DNA of 52,837 nt from Venenivibrio stagnispumantis (GTDB lineage: Bacteria > Aquificota > Aquificia > Aquificales > Hydrogenothermaceae), in assembly GCF_900182795.1 (NCBI RefSeq), contig NZ_FXTX01000011.1, positions 1-52,837 on the forward strand. Direction: 5' to 3'. The translations under genes were made by a program, and so were the position numbers. Position 1 is the stretch's first letter; every line of letters starts with the position of its first letter. The notes under the pieces are model-generated. The model did no database searches and had not been told where the DNA came from. It saw only the letters and a program-made list of their open reading frames with translations. Of this stretch, positions 26,215-39,427 are shown piece by piece.

Positions 26215-27066
26215 TTAACTTCTTTTAATAAAGCTATAAAATTTTTCCCAGAAAGAACTTTTTTCTTTTGGAGGTTTTTCTCCTATTTCATTGGCAACAA
26301 TATTGGTAAGCTGAATACTAAATTTGTCAGAAGGATATTCTGCAGTTATTAAAGTTTTATTCAATACAGATTCTTGAATTAATTTTGAAAATGGAAGATA
26401 ACCGGCAAGTTGGACAGTTATATCTAAGAATCTACTTAGGGAATTATTTAAACTAAAAAATATCTCCTCTGCTTCCTGTTTATTTTCTACCATATTTATT
26501 ATTACTTTAAAATCTTTATATCCGTAAGATTTATAGATTGATTTTATAAATGCATAAGCATCTACCAATGCAGTAGGTTCAGGAGTAGTTACTATATATG
26601 TTTTGTTGGATGCTCTTACAAAATTAGCTATCTTCTCATCTATACCGGCACCTATATCTATCAAAACATAATCATAATAAGAAGATATTTTATCCAGCAT
26701 CTTTATAAAAGAAAAAGAATCAAAATCTCCAAACTCAAATATACTATCTATACCTGAAAATCCAGGCAAAATATCAAATCCATATTTATTTAAAATTATA
26801 TTTTCTATCTTTTCTCCATAAGTTATATCTTTTAATGTCTTTTTTACATTTAAATCAAGTATTATATGGATATTTGCCATTCCTATATCTGCATCAATTA
26901 ATAAAACCTTTTTATTAAAAGAGTTAGCAAGAATATAAGCAAAATTTGCTATTATATTTGTCTTACCAACTCCACCTTTACCGGATGCAATTGATATAAA
27001 TTTTGTATTTTTATTAACTGCTCTATTATTTACAAGCTCTTTTAAATGTTTTAATTGTTCATCCAT
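26215..27066 (-). CDS. flhG: flagellar number regulator FlhG (MinD-like ATPase)
   Basis: The 283-residue MinD/ParA-family ATPase has the deviant Walker A GKGGVGKT (29-36), the switch DADIGMANIH and the DYVLIDIGAG Walker B. The N-terminal LKHLKELVNNR is the DQAxxLR-like helix of FlhG that engages FlhF. FlhG limits the number and position of flagella. It is the last gene of the flhA-flhF-flhG run. The sigma-28 gene that often follows is absent; hemN comes next. Confidence 0.88.
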   Translation of the reverse strand: MDEQLKHLKELVNNRAVNKNTKFISIASGKGGVGKTNIIANFAYILANSFNKKVLLIDADIGMANIHIILDLNVKKTLKDITYGEKIENIILNKYGFDILPGFSGIDSIFEFGDFDSFSFIKMLDKISSYYDYVLIDIGAGIDEKIANFVRASNKTYIVTTPEPTALVDAYAFIKSIYKSYGYKDFKVIINMVENKQEAEEIFFSLNNSLSRFLDITVQLAGYLPFSKLIQESVLNKTLITAEYPSDKFSIQLTNIVANEIGEKPPKEKSSFWEKFYSFIKRS

Positions 27067-27072
27067 TTTAAA

Positions 27073-28191
27073 TCACTCTATAAAAAGATTTGCTAAAAAA
27101 TCTGCATCTAATGGTTTAAAATCATCAGGAACATTTTGTCCTGTACTTACAAAAGATAAAGGTATTCCGGTCTTTATTGGTATATTTAGTAATAATCCAT
27201 GATTTTTTGTCTCATCTATCTTTGTAAAGAATAATCTATCTATCTTAAAATATCTTCTGTATTTATTTACTATCTCTTTTGCTTCATTATTTTTATAATT
27301 TGCTGAGATTACCAAAAATGTCTCCATATTTTCTACTTTGCTAAGGGTTTCTTTAATTTCTCCAAGTTTCCAATAATCATAATGACTTCTACCAACTGTA
27401 TCTATAAATATAATATCGCTTTCTTCTAAAAATTCTTCTACTACTTCCTTCAATTTTTTTGAATCAGAAGTGGCAAAAAATGGTATATTTAATATATTTG
27501 CATATGTTTTTGCCTGAGCAACTGCTCCTACTTTATAAGTATCGGTAGAAATCACTGAAATTTTTAGTCCTTTTTTTAAAACAAGATCCGAAACAATTTT
27601 AAATAGATTAGTTGTTTTACCGACACCGGTAGGTCCAACAAATGTGATTATTTTTACATCTGCACCTATATCAAAATCTGTTTTGAACTGAATACTATTT
27701 TGTATACCTTTTATCAATGATTCTTTTAAATCAAATGAGGTTAAATCATATTTACCGCTATCAATATCAAAACCAGATGCTTCTTTTACTATATTTAGAG
27801 CCACATCTTCTTCTACATCTTTGGAAGTTAATAATCTAATTAGATCTACTGCACTACCTGTAAATTCCTGTAATAGATTTTGAATATTATTTTCTATTTT
27901 TGTTTCTATGATAGGTATCTGTGGCTCTCTATTAATTTTTTTTATTTTTTCTTCAATTAGATTTTCAACCTGATTTAATATCTGCTCAAAATCTATCTTT
28001 TCTTTTATTTCTTCTTTTTTATCCTCTGATTTTTGGACTATTAATCTATATTTTTTCTTTTTAAGGAATGGCAAAAATCTTGATTCTGTAAATACTTCAT
28101 AATTTATTATTTTTACATCTTCTCCAAACTCCCTTTTTGCTTGCTCTAATAATTTTTCTAAGTTTTCTCCTTCATAAATATTAATTTCCAT
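27073..28191 (-). CDS. flhF: flagellar SRP-like GTPase FlhF
   Basis: The 372-residue protein has a basic N-terminal region, a helical N domain and the SRP-type G domain with the P-loop GPTGVGKTTNL, DTYKVGAVAQAK and IDTVGRSHYD (DxxG-like). FlhF places the flagellum at the pole. Its start overlaps the flhA stop by 11 bases and has a GGTGGAT site. Together with FlhG it suggests a defined, probably polar, flagellation. Confidence 0.9.
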   Translation of the reverse strand: MEINIYEGENLEKLLEQAKREFGEDVKIINYEVFTESRFLPFLKKKKYRLIVQKSEDKKEEIKEKIDFEQILNQVENLIEEKIKKINREPQIPIIETKIENNIQNLLQEFTGSAVDLIRLLTSKDVEEDVALNIVKEASGFDIDSGKYDLTSFDLKESLIKGIQNSIQFKTDFDIGADVKIITFVGPTGVGKTTNLFKIVSDLVLKKGLKISVISTDTYKVGAVAQAKTYANILNIPFFATSDSKKLKEVVEEFLEESDIIFIDTVGRSHYDYWKLGEIKETLSKVENMETFLVISANYKNNEAKEIVNKYRRYFKIDRLFFTKIDETKNHGLLLNIPIKTGIPLSFVSTGQNVPDDFKPLDADFLANLFIE

Positions 28192-30265
28192 TTAAATCCA
28201 CCATACCTATTATATTTAATTTTACCTTAGGGTCTATCTCCGAATATGATAAAACATTTAAATTAGGTATGTAAAGCTCTATTAATTTTTTGACAAATCT
28301 TCTTACTGCAGGAGATGTAAGTAATACCGGCTCCTCACCTTTTATTAAAAACTGCTCCATATAAGGCGTTATTTTTGATATTAAATTTTGGATAAAAACT
28401 GGGTCAAAAGATGGCATCTGCCAATTATTTTCTCTTAATTTTTGGTTTATATAATCTTCTACTTTTGCACTTAAAACAATAGCATCAAGACTGCCATTTT
28501 TCGCATATATTGAAGTTATTCTTTTTTGAAGATATTGTCTAACAAACTCTGTTAATAAATCTATATCTTCCGTTTTTCTAATATAATCGGATAATGTTTC
28601 AAGAATACTCAAGATATCATTGATAGGTATTTTTTCTTTAAGAAGATTTTGTAATACCCTATGGATTACATTAAGTGGAACTTGCTCCGGTACAATATCT
28701 TTAACAATAGGATATTTTTTAGCAAGATTATCTATCATATCTTTAACAATAGCTCTTGTTAATATCTCACTTAGATTTTGTTTTAATGTTTCTGATAAAT
28801 GGGTTATAATAACAGTAGGTATATCAACAACTGTATATCCGGCAATCTTTGCTTTATCTTTTAAGCTTTCATCTATCCAGTATGCATTTAATCCGAAAGT
28901 AGGGTCTTTTGTTGGTATACCGTCTATTTTTTCTCTTACATTACCTGTATCTATTGCAAGATATTTGCCTGGTATAACTTCACCTCTTGCTACTTCTATA
29001 CCTTTGATTAATATTCTGTATTCTCCCGGTTTTAATGTGAGATTATCTCTTATATGAATAAGAGGAATTGGTATTCCTAAATCCCTTGTAAGCTGTCTTC
29101 TTAATGATTTTATTCTTTTTAAAAGTTCCCCATTTTGCTCTTCTTCAAGATAAGGAATTAATCCGTATCCTACTTCAAAAGCTATAACATCCGGCTGAGT
29201 GATTATTTCTTCCGGTGGTTCTTCTTTTGTTGCTTCTTTTAGGATTTCTTTTGCTCTTTCTTCTTTTTCTTTTTTCTCTTTTTCTTTTATTGTTAAATAT
29301 GTTAGATAACCGGTTAGAGCTACTATACCTGATAATATACTAAATGGTAAAAATGGCATTCCAGGGATTATTCCCATTATAAATATTGCTCCGGATGCCA
29401 TCCATAAAGCTTTTGGATAAGAAGTAAGTTGGGTAAATATCTCTTTTCCAAGATTTGTTTCGGAAGCAGCCCTTGTAACCATTAAACCGGCAGCTGTTGA
29501 TGTTATAAGTGCAGGTATCTGGCTAACCAAACCATCTCCTATTGTTAATATAGTAAAGTTTTGCAAAGCTGTTTGGAAATCCATTCCTCTTTGGACAACA
29601 CCTATTATGATACCACCTATCATATTGACAAGCGTAATTATGATACCGGCAACTGCATCTCCTCTGATGAATTTAGAGGCACCATCCATAGCTCCATAAA
29701 AATCTGCCTCTTTTCTTATCTCTTCCCTTCTTCTTTGGGCTTCTTTTTCATCTATAAGTCCACTGTTTAAATCTGCATCAATGCTCATCTGTTTACCAGG
29801 CATAGCATCTAAAGTAAATCGTGCTGCAACTTCGGATATCCTTTCTGTTCCCTTAGTTATTACTATATAGTTTATAACTACAAGGATAGCAAAAACTACT
29901 ATACCGACAACATAACTTCCACCAACCACAAACTGCCCGAAAGATTGTATAACATGTCCGGCAACATCTGGCCCTTCATGGCCATGGAGCAATATTCTTC
30001 TTGTAGAAGCGACATTTAAAGATAATCTGAAAAGGGTTGCTATTAAAAGTAAAGAAGGAAATGCAGTTATTTCCAAGGATTTTTTTACATATACAGTTGT
30101 CATTAAAATAATTAAGGAAAAAGTGATACTTGAAGTAAGTAATATATCAAGCAAAAATGCCGGTACTGGCAAAACCATTGAGCCAATAATAACAATAATT
30201 AAAACAACAATAATTGCATCTGAGTATTGCTGTACTCTATTAAATAAAGATAAAACCCCTTCCAA
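28181..30265 (-). CDS. flhA: flagellar export gate protein FlhA
   Basis: The 694-residue protein has about eight N-terminal membrane helices with the FHIPEP-family segments (LLLIATLFRLSLNVASTR, GDAVAGIIITLVN, LVSQIPALITSTAAG) and a large cytoplasmic C-terminal domain. FlhA forms the export gate ring of the flagellar type III system. The start is TTG 30265 after a GAGGA site, two bases after the flgJ stop; no nearer ATG exists. flhB is not in the window. Confidence 0.95.
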   Translation of the reverse strand: MEGVLSLFNRVQQYSDAIIVVLIIVIIGSMVLPVPAFLLDILLTSSITFSLIILMTTVYVKKSLEITAFPSLLLIATLFRLSLNVASTRRILLHGHEGPDVAGHVIQSFGQFVVGGSYVVGIVVFAILVVINYIVITKGTERISEVAARFTLDAMPGKQMSIDADLNSGLIDEKEAQRRREEIRKEADFYGAMDGASKFIRGDAVAGIIITLVNMIGGIIIGVVQRGMDFQTALQNFTILTIGDGLVSQIPALITSTAAGLMVTRAASETNLGKEIFTQLTSYPKALWMASGAIFIMGIIPGMPFLPFSILSGIVALTGYLTYLTIKEKEKKEKEERAKEILKEATKEEPPEEIITQPDVIAFEVGYGLIPYLEEEQNGELLKRIKSLRRQLTRDLGIPIPLIHIRDNLTLKPGEYRILIKGIEVARGEVIPGKYLAIDTGNVREKIDGIPTKDPTFGLNAYWIDESLKDKAKIAGYTVVDIPTVIITHLSETLKQNLSEILTRAIVKDMIDNLAKKYPIVKDIVPEQVPLNVIHRVLQNLLKEKIPINDILSILETLSDYIRKTEDIDLLTEFVRQYLQKRITSIYAKNGSLDAIVLSAKVEDYINQKLRENNWQMPSFDPVFIQNLISKITPYMEQFLIKGEEPVLLTSPAVRRFVKKLIELYIPNLNVLSYSEIDPKVKLNIIGMVDLNGN

Positions 30266-30267
30266 AC

Positions 30268-30543
30268 TTATTCCTCACTTTTTAAGTTTGACTGGTAAGC
30301 TTTTAAGGCATTTAAAAAATAATCCCTAAGATGTAATCCATCATTTTGAGCTATTATCTGGGCTAACTGCATATCAAACATATCCCAGTACATTCTGCTA
30401 CTGAATGAATTTTCTTCTACAGATTTTCTCATCTCTTTTATAATCATTTGGGCAAAGATAGATTCAAAACCTTCCACAACTTTTTCTATATTTTTATTTT
30501 CTTGTAGAGATTTAAAATCAAAAAAAGATTGAATAGGTTCCAT
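30268..30543 (-). CDS. flgJ: FlgJ-like rod-binding protein (no muramidase domain)
   Basis: The product of about 91 residues corresponds to the N-terminal rod-binding domain of FlgJ (VVEGFESIFAQMIIKEMRKS, MYWDMFDMQLAQIIAQNDG). The peptidoglycan hydrolase half of gamma-proteobacterial FlgJ is missing, as in many phyla, so another enzyme must open the cell wall for the rod. The start ATG 30543 has a GTGAGGT site; a GTG at 30555 overlapping flgI would add four residues. Confidence 0.85.
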   Translation of the reverse strand: MEPIQSFFDFKSLQENKNIEKVVEGFESIFAQMIIKEMRKSVEENSFSSRMYWDMFDMQLAQIIAQNDGLHLRDYFLNALKAYQSNLKSEE

Positions 30544-30551
30544 TTTTAACC

Positions 30552-31640
30552 TCACATTACTATAATTTTTGCATGAATTTTACCGGCATTTTTTATTGCC
30601 TGTAATATTGCTATCATATCCCTTGGTGATACTCCAAGGTCATTTAAAGCTTTAACAAGGTCTGAAAGTTTTGGTGATTCTATAGATATTATTCTTCCTT
30701 TTTCCTCTTTTACAGTTGTTGTTGTTACTTCCGCAGTGGTTGTAGTACCACCGGAAAGTGGTGGCGGTTGGGATATTACCGGAGTTTTTTCTACTACAAC
30801 ATATATATTAGAATGAGCTACATAAACAGGAGGGTCTATCTTTATATCTCCGCTCATTATCACAGTTCCTGTTTTTTCATATATCACAACTGTAGGTTCA
30901 GAATCCGATTGAATTTCTAAATCCAGTATTTTTGCAATGAACTCTGTTTTGTTTACATTTTTCGGTAAATTTACAACAACAGATGTAGCATCAACTGCTG
31001 TAGCTATTTTTCCAAATTTATCATTTATTACTTTTGCTATCTGGGAGGATTTTTCAAAATCAGGATTTTTTAAAGATAGAGTTATAAAAGGTATATCTTC
31101 TAAATTTATTGGAAGTTCTTCTTCCATAATTCCACCGTTTACAACTATTCCGGAAGTAGGAAAATTTTTTTCTATTTTTCCACCTTTATTAGATTCACTA
31201 AATCCACCACCGGTAGAAACAGGACCTTGTGCAAAGGCATATATTTTGCCATCAGGGCCATAGAGAGGTGTTCTGATTAAAACACCATTTGCTATACTTT
31301 TTGCATCTGAAATAGAGCTAACAGATACATCAAAACTCATTCCGGGTTTTGCAAAAGGTGGCATATTGGCAGTAACAATTACTGCTGCTGCATTTTTTGT
31401 TTTTACTTGATTAGGGTCTATATATATACCAAATTTTCTTAGCATATTGGCTATTGTTATTAAGGTAAATTTACTTGTTGTCCCATCTCCTGTTCCGTTT
31501 AAACCTACAACAATACCATATCCTGTTAAATAGTTTGTTCTCATTCCGGAAATCTCAACTTCATCTCTTATCTTTACATTATTCTTTCCAAAAGCATTAA
31601 AAGTTATCACAAGAATTAAAAATAATATTATCTTTTTCAC
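30552..31640 (-). CDS. flgI: flagellar P-ring protein FlgI
   Basis: The 362-residue protein has a signal peptide (about 1-18) and the FlgI signatures RTNYLTGYGIVVGLNGTGDGT, NAAAVIVTANMPPFAKPG and GPVSTGGGF. It builds the periplasmic P ring of the flagellar basal body. The C-terminal part has a short Thr/Val-rich insert (TTTAEVTTTTVKEEKG). Its presence with FlgH and FlgA shows a Gram-negative type flagellum. It follows flgH by 16 bases. Confidence 0.95.
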   Translation of the reverse strand: MKKIILFLILVITFNAFGKNNVKIRDEVEISGMRTNYLTGYGIVVGLNGTGDGTTSKFTLITIANMLRKFGIYIDPNQVKTKNAAAVIVTANMPPFAKPGMSFDVSVSSISDAKSIANGVLIRTPLYGPDGKIYAFAQGPVSTGGGFSESNKGGKIEKNFPTSGIVVNGGIMEEELPINLEDIPFITLSLKNPDFEKSSQIAKVINDKFGKIATAVDATSVVVNLPKNVNKTEFIAKILDLEIQSDSEPTVVIYEKTGTVIMSGDIKIDPPVYVAHSNIYVVVEKTPVISQPPPLSGGTTTTAEVTTTTVKEEKGRIISIESPKLSDLVKALNDLGVSPRDMIAILQAIKNAGKIHAKIIVM

Positions 31641-31656
31641 AATAATTACCCCTCAA

Positions 31657-32328
31657 TTAAAATGGCCAAATTTTCTTTATAAATTGTGCAAGCCAACCTG
31701 GTCTTGCTGCTTCATTAAAGTATCCTTCTCCGTTATATTCCACATACATATCAGAAATTCTGGAAGAATCTATTGAGTTATCTTGAAGTATATCTGTAGG
31801 TTTTACTATTCCGGATATCTTTAATGTTTGGTAATCATCATTTACCTTGATAGTTTTTTGACCTACAATAAACATATTTCCATTTGGATATACTTTTACA
31901 ACCCTTGCAGATATAGAAGCTATAAGTTTTGCATTTCTATCTGTTTTTGCAGAACCTTGAAATGTATCTGATTGTTTTTCTGTAATTCCTGCAACCGGCT
32001 CTTTATTAAATACTTTTTTACCCATTAAAACAGGGCTTGGTGCATTTAAATCCATATTGCTATTTTCTGATGTTTTTGTATTTGCACCGGTAGTTGCAGC
32101 TAAATTCTCATAAACTTTTATTGTGATAATATCTCCTACTGCAAAAGCCTTACTGTCAGAGAATAGATTATTATAACTTCCTGTATATAAAGAACCTAAG
32201 GATTTTGGTTTTGTATCTTGCTGGGCTATTTCAGGAGGATTTGGATTATATGGTTTTCCAAAATTAGTTTTAGAACTACATGCAGATAAAACCGGTATCA
32301 TTAATAATAATAATAATCTCCCCTTCAT
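31657..32328 (-). CDS. flgH: flagellar L-ring lipoprotein FlgH
   Basis: The 223-residue protein has a lipoprotein signal with the lipobox LSAC (Cys 17), then the FlgH core: SLYTGSYNNLFSDSKAFAVGD, DIITIKVYENLAATT, and the late GNMFIVGQKTIKVN and ISGIVKPTDI. It forms the outer-membrane L ring. It sits 13 bases after flgA and 16 before flgI. Confidence 0.95.
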   Translation of the reverse strand: MKGRLLLLLMIPVLSACSSKTNFGKPYNPNPPEIAQQDTKPKSLGSLYTGSYNNLFSDSKAFAVGDIITIKVYENLAATTGANTKTSENSNMDLNAPSPVLMGKKVFNKEPVAGITEKQSDTFQGSAKTDRNAKLIASISARVVKVYPNGNMFIVGQKTIKVNDDYQTLKISGIVKPTDILQDNSIDSSRISDMYVEYNGEGYFNEAARPGWLAQFIKKIWPF

Positions 32329-32341
32329 ATTAATTCACCTC

Positions 32342-36294
<3,953 letters not shown>

Positions 36295-36338
36295 CTTTTT
36301 AGCCTCCTGAATGCATATAACAATATTTTACCATATAT

Positions 36339-36923
36339 TTACTTTTCTATTTCACCGGTAAGATACATATCTATGATTTTGCAAATAGTATGTTCTAAAA
36401 CAAGATGGGTTTCCTGTATTCTTGCCGTGTTATCAGATTTAACAATAAATGCCTTATCTACAATTTCTTTTAAAATACCACCATCTTTGCCCAAAAATCC
36501 AACTGTAAATAAACCTTTTTCTTTTGCAACCTTAACTGCTTCAATTACATTCTTAGAATTACCGGATGTTGATATACCTATTAAAATATCTCCTTTCTCT
36601 CCAATGGCTTCCACTTGTTTTGAAAATATATAATCAAATCCATAATCATTTCCTACTGCAGTAAGTATTGATGTATCTGTTGTTAATGCAATAGCTTTAT
36701 AGCTTTTTCTTTCTTTTTCAAATCTTCCTACTATTTCTGCTGCAAAATGCTGGCTATCTGCTGCACTTCCTCCATTTCCACAAATAAGAACCTTAAATCC
36801 TGCTTCTAATCTTTTTGCAAGTAAAATACCAAAATTTACTATATCTTCGGCATATTCATAAACAAATTCTTTCTTTATTCTTGCACTTTCCTCAAATATA
36901 TCAATAACCATATCTTCCATCAT
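36339..36923 (-). CDS. gmhA: phosphoheptose isomerase
   Basis: The 194-residue SIS-domain protein has the GmhA pattern [29 protein letters not shown] and the late [12 protein letters not shown]. It converts sedoheptulose 7-phosphate to heptose 7-phosphate, the first step to ADP-heptose for the LPS inner core, which WaaF (10989-11993) would use. The ATG has a GAGAGGT site. It lies upstream of dnaN on the same strand, 44 bases away. Confidence 0.93.
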   Translation of the reverse strand: MMEDMVIDIFEESARIKKEFVYEYAEDIVNFGILLAKRLEAGFKVLICGNGGSAADSQHFAAEIVGRFEKERKSYKAIALTTDTSILTAVGNDYGFDYIFSKQVEAIGEKGDILIGISTSGNSKNVIEAVKVAKEKGLFTVGFLGKDGGILKEIVDKAFIVKSDNTARIQETHLVLEHTICKIIDMYLTGEIEK

Positions 36924-36936
36924 AATCTATACCTCT

Positions 36937-36960
36937 CATATTGAAATATGATATTATAAT
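36937..36960. promoter_or_regulatory. palindrome and -10 box between gmhA and cysM
   Basis: In the 64-base divergent gap, CATATT and AATATG form a perfect inverted repeat around GA (36937-36950), followed by a plus-strand TATAAT (36955-36960) that would serve cysM. No good -35 is seen. The palindrome could be an operator, but short AT-rich dyads are common here. Confidence 0.3.
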
Positions 36961-36987
36961 CTTATCACAACAAAGGCAGGTAAGTTT

Positions 36988-37935
36988 ATGTGGGTATTAG
37001 GTGAACATGATGAATGCATAAGAAAAACAAGAAATTCTATACTTGAGCTTGTTGGGAATACACCACTTGTAAAGCTTGAAAAATCTTTGCCGGATGATAT
37101 TAAAAATAAGAATATAGAAATTTATATAAAACTTGAAGGTTTTAATCCCGGTGGTTCTGTAAAGGATAGACCGGCAACAAGAATGATTTTAGAAGCAATC
37201 CAATCCGGTAAACTCACAAAGGATAAAGTAATAATAGATGCAACATCAGGAAATACCGGAATAGCTCTTGCAATGGTTGGGACAGCTCTTGGATACAAAG
37301 TAGAACTTGCGATGCCTTCTAATGTAAGTGAAGAAAGAAAAAAAATAATACAGGCTTACGGAGCAAAAATACATTTTACAAATCCTCTTGAAAGCACAGA
37401 TGGAGCCATAATATATGTTAGAAAACTTGTAGAAAAAAATCCGGATAAATATTTTTATATAGACCAATACAATAATGATGCTAACTGGAAAGCCCATTTT
37501 TACTCTACTGCCGTTGAAATATGGAATCAAACAAACGGCAAGATAACCCATTTTATCGCAGGTATTGGAACAGGTGGAACAGTAATGGGAACCGGAAGAA
37601 GATTAAAGATATATAATGAAAATATTCAGGTTATAGGTGTTCAGCCCGATAGTCCATTCCACGGTATAGAAGGATTAAAATATATAGAAACATCTATAAA
37701 ACCGGGAATATTTGATGAAAACAGATTAGATAGAACAATGTTTGTAGGAACTGATATAGCTTATCAAAGGGCAAGAGAGCTTGCAAGAAAAGAAGGAATA
37801 TTTGTAGGACAATCAACAGGAGCAGCATTTGAAGCAGCTATACAGATAGCCAGAGAGATAAAGGAAGGTGTCATCGTATTTATATCACCTGATGGAGGAG
37901 AAAAATATCTAACAACAGCATTATGGGAAGTTTGA
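36988..37935 (+). CDS. cysM: cysteine synthase (CysM/CysK type)
   Basis: The 315-residue PLP enzyme has the Schiff-base lysine K59 in GGSVKDRPA, the asparagine loop ATSGNTGIALAM, the phosphate loop GIGTGGTVMG and the substrate segment QSTGAAFEAA. It makes cysteine from O-acetylserine (or a related donor) and sulfide, a key step in a sulfur-metabolising thermophile. The N-terminal MWVLGEHDECIRKTR extension is short. Its stop lies inside the start of the mobA relic. Confidence 0.9.
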   Translation: MWVLGEHDECIRKTRNSILELVGNTPLVKLEKSLPDDIKNKNIEIYIKLEGFNPGGSVKDRPATRMILEAIQSGKLTKDKVIIDATSGNTGIALAMVGTALGYKVELAMPSNVSEERKKIIQAYGAKIHFTNPLESTDGAIIYVRKLVEKNPDKYFYIDQYNNDANWKAHFYSTAVEIWNQTNGKITHFIAGIGTGGTVMGTGRRLKIYNENIQVIGVQPDSPFHGIEGLKYIETSIKPGIFDENRLDRTMFVGTDIAYQRARELARKEGIFVGQSTGAAFEAAIQIAREIKEGVIVFISPDGGEKYLTTALWEV

Positions 37936-38274
37936 CTTCTGTTTTACTTGTCGGCGGACAAAGTAAAAGAATGGGAAACTTCTTTAAGAAAAATTGTTAA
38001 ATCTTTAATTAAATACTCATCTAACCTAATACTCATAGGCAACAAAGAGATAGATTTATATAAAAAAGAAGCTTTATTTAAAGCAAAAGATTTATATCAA
38101 CAAGGAAAAAAATCTCTTTTCGCATTATTTGAAATTTTAAATGTAAAAATCATAAATCAAGAAGAAATAAGCCATATAGATAAAGATTTATTATCATTTT
38201 GGAGTATAAACACACCACAAGATTATGAAAAAGCAAAAATTGTTAACTCTTCTTTAAAAGCATCTTTAACATAA
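37923..38274 (+). pseudogene. mobA: decayed mobA (molybdenum cofactor guanylyltransferase)
   Basis: ATG 37923 opens a frame reading SVLLVGGQSKRMG, the MobA nucleotide-binding signature, but it stops after about 25 codons. The continuation is in the +1 frame: a strand like SSNLILIGNKE, then directly the C-terminal MobA part (YQQGKKSLFALFEILNVKII, SFWSINTPQDYEKAK). The central part with the catalytic PCDxP region is missing, so both a deletion and a frameshift are present. The full length is about 115 codons against about 190-200 normally. Its 3' end overlaps the antiporter gene by 32 bases. The intact reading frame from 37948 begins at a TTG that is not a real start. Confidence 0.75.
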
Positions 38275-39427
38275 TAGGGGAAGCAAGGGTTGTGATTGCA
38301 ACCACAAATATAACAACAGCATAAATCAAGCTATCAAATAAACCGGACATTCTTCCAAATTCTGCAAATATTAGACCAACTTCACCCCTTGGAAGCATAG
38401 AAAAACCTACGGATAATTTCTCTTGTATAGAACCTTTTACAAAAAATCCGGAAATAATTTTACCGACAAAAGCAATAATCAAAAGAGATACTGCCAATCC
38501 CCAAAAATGAAGAGAGCTAAAATCTATAGCTTTTAAATCAAGCTGTAATCCAACTGACACAAAAAAGATAGGAGTTAATACCCAAACAAGAGGATTTATA
38601 CTATGTTCTATCTTTTCTGTCATTTTTTCATCCGGTTTTAAAAATGTAGCAAAAGGAATAACAAATCTTCTTGATAAAGCCATACCGGCTGTAAATGAAC
38701 CTAAAATTTCAGGAGAACCAAATTTGTGAGAAAGATAAGCAAAGAAAAACACCATACTTAAAATAGTAGGAGGAATAAAATCTATGGTAGCAAGTTTTTC
38801 GGCCAATATTTTAATAAATTTTGCCATAAATTGGGCTAAAATTGGAGCCAATAAAAAGAATGTAGCAATATAAAGAATAAGTTTAAATATCTTATCAATA
38901 TGAATGGAAGATTCCTTAGAAAATTCAAATAAAGTGGCTAAAACAATTACTCCAAAAATATCATCTAAAACTGCAGCACCTAAAACAATTTGGGCAAATC
39001 TTTCTTTCATCTTTTTTAAATCTTCAAGTATTCTAACAGTTATACCAATACTTGTAGCCGTCAAAGTCCCACCGATAAATAAAGATGTTAAAAAAGGTAA
39101 GTCAAGCAAATAACAAGAAACGAAAAATGCTAAAGCCATTGGAGTAAATGCTCCGATAGTTGCAACTATAAATGCAGAAAAACCTACTTTTTTTAATTGA
39201 TGAATATCTGCTTCAATTCCAACTTGAAAAAGTAATAAAATAACACCTATCTCTGCCAATATTTTTATAATATCATTTATTTGAATAATTCCAAGCACAG
39301 ATTGACCAAGCAAAATGCCTACAAATATCTCCCCAAGAACAGATGGAACACCAAATCTATTAAAAATATCCCCAAATAATCTGGCTAAAAACAAAATTAT
39401 TGCAAGATATAAAAATATCTCATGCAT
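38243..39427 (-). CDS. CPA2-type cation:proton antiporter
   Basis: The 394-residue protein has about twelve membrane helices and the Na+/H+ exchanger signatures: FGVPSVLGEIFVGILLGQSV, the ion-binding AAVLDDIFGVIVLA and the late MLPRGEVGLIFAEFGR. It lacks the TrkA-type cytoplasmic domain of KefB/KefC. It would exchange Na+ or K+ for H+ at the inner membrane. Its 3' end overlaps the convergent mobA relic. Confidence 0.88.
   Translation of the reverse strand: MHEIFLYLAIILFLARLFGDIFNRFGVPSVLGEIFVGILLGQSVLGIIQINDIIKILAEIGVILLLFQVGIEADIHQLKKVGFSAFIVATIGAFTPMALAFFVSCYLLDLPFLTSLFIGGTLTATSIGITVRILEDLKKMKERFAQIVLGAAVLDDIFGVIVLATLFEFSKESSIHIDKIFKLILYIATFFLLAPILAQFMAKFIKILAEKLATIDFIPPTILSMVFFFAYLSHKFGSPEILGSFTAGMALSRRFVIPFATFLKPDEKMTEKIEHSINPLVWVLTPIFFVSVGLQLDLKAIDFSSLHFWGLAVSLLIIAFVGKIISGFFVKGSIQEKLSVGFSMLPRGEVGLIFAEFGRMSGLFDSLIYAVVIFVVAITTLASPIMLKMLLKKS

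Noticed and set aside
30568-30830. Thr/Val-rich segment of FlgI as a foreign insert
   Set aside because: The segment is short, in frame and lies in a variable C-terminal region; the protein is otherwise of normal length.
37948-38274. A 108-residue open frame as a new small protein
   Set aside because: It begins at a TTG without a ribosome site, and its C-terminal two thirds look like the end of MobA; the MobA N-terminus is found in another frame just before it, so it is part of a pseudogene.
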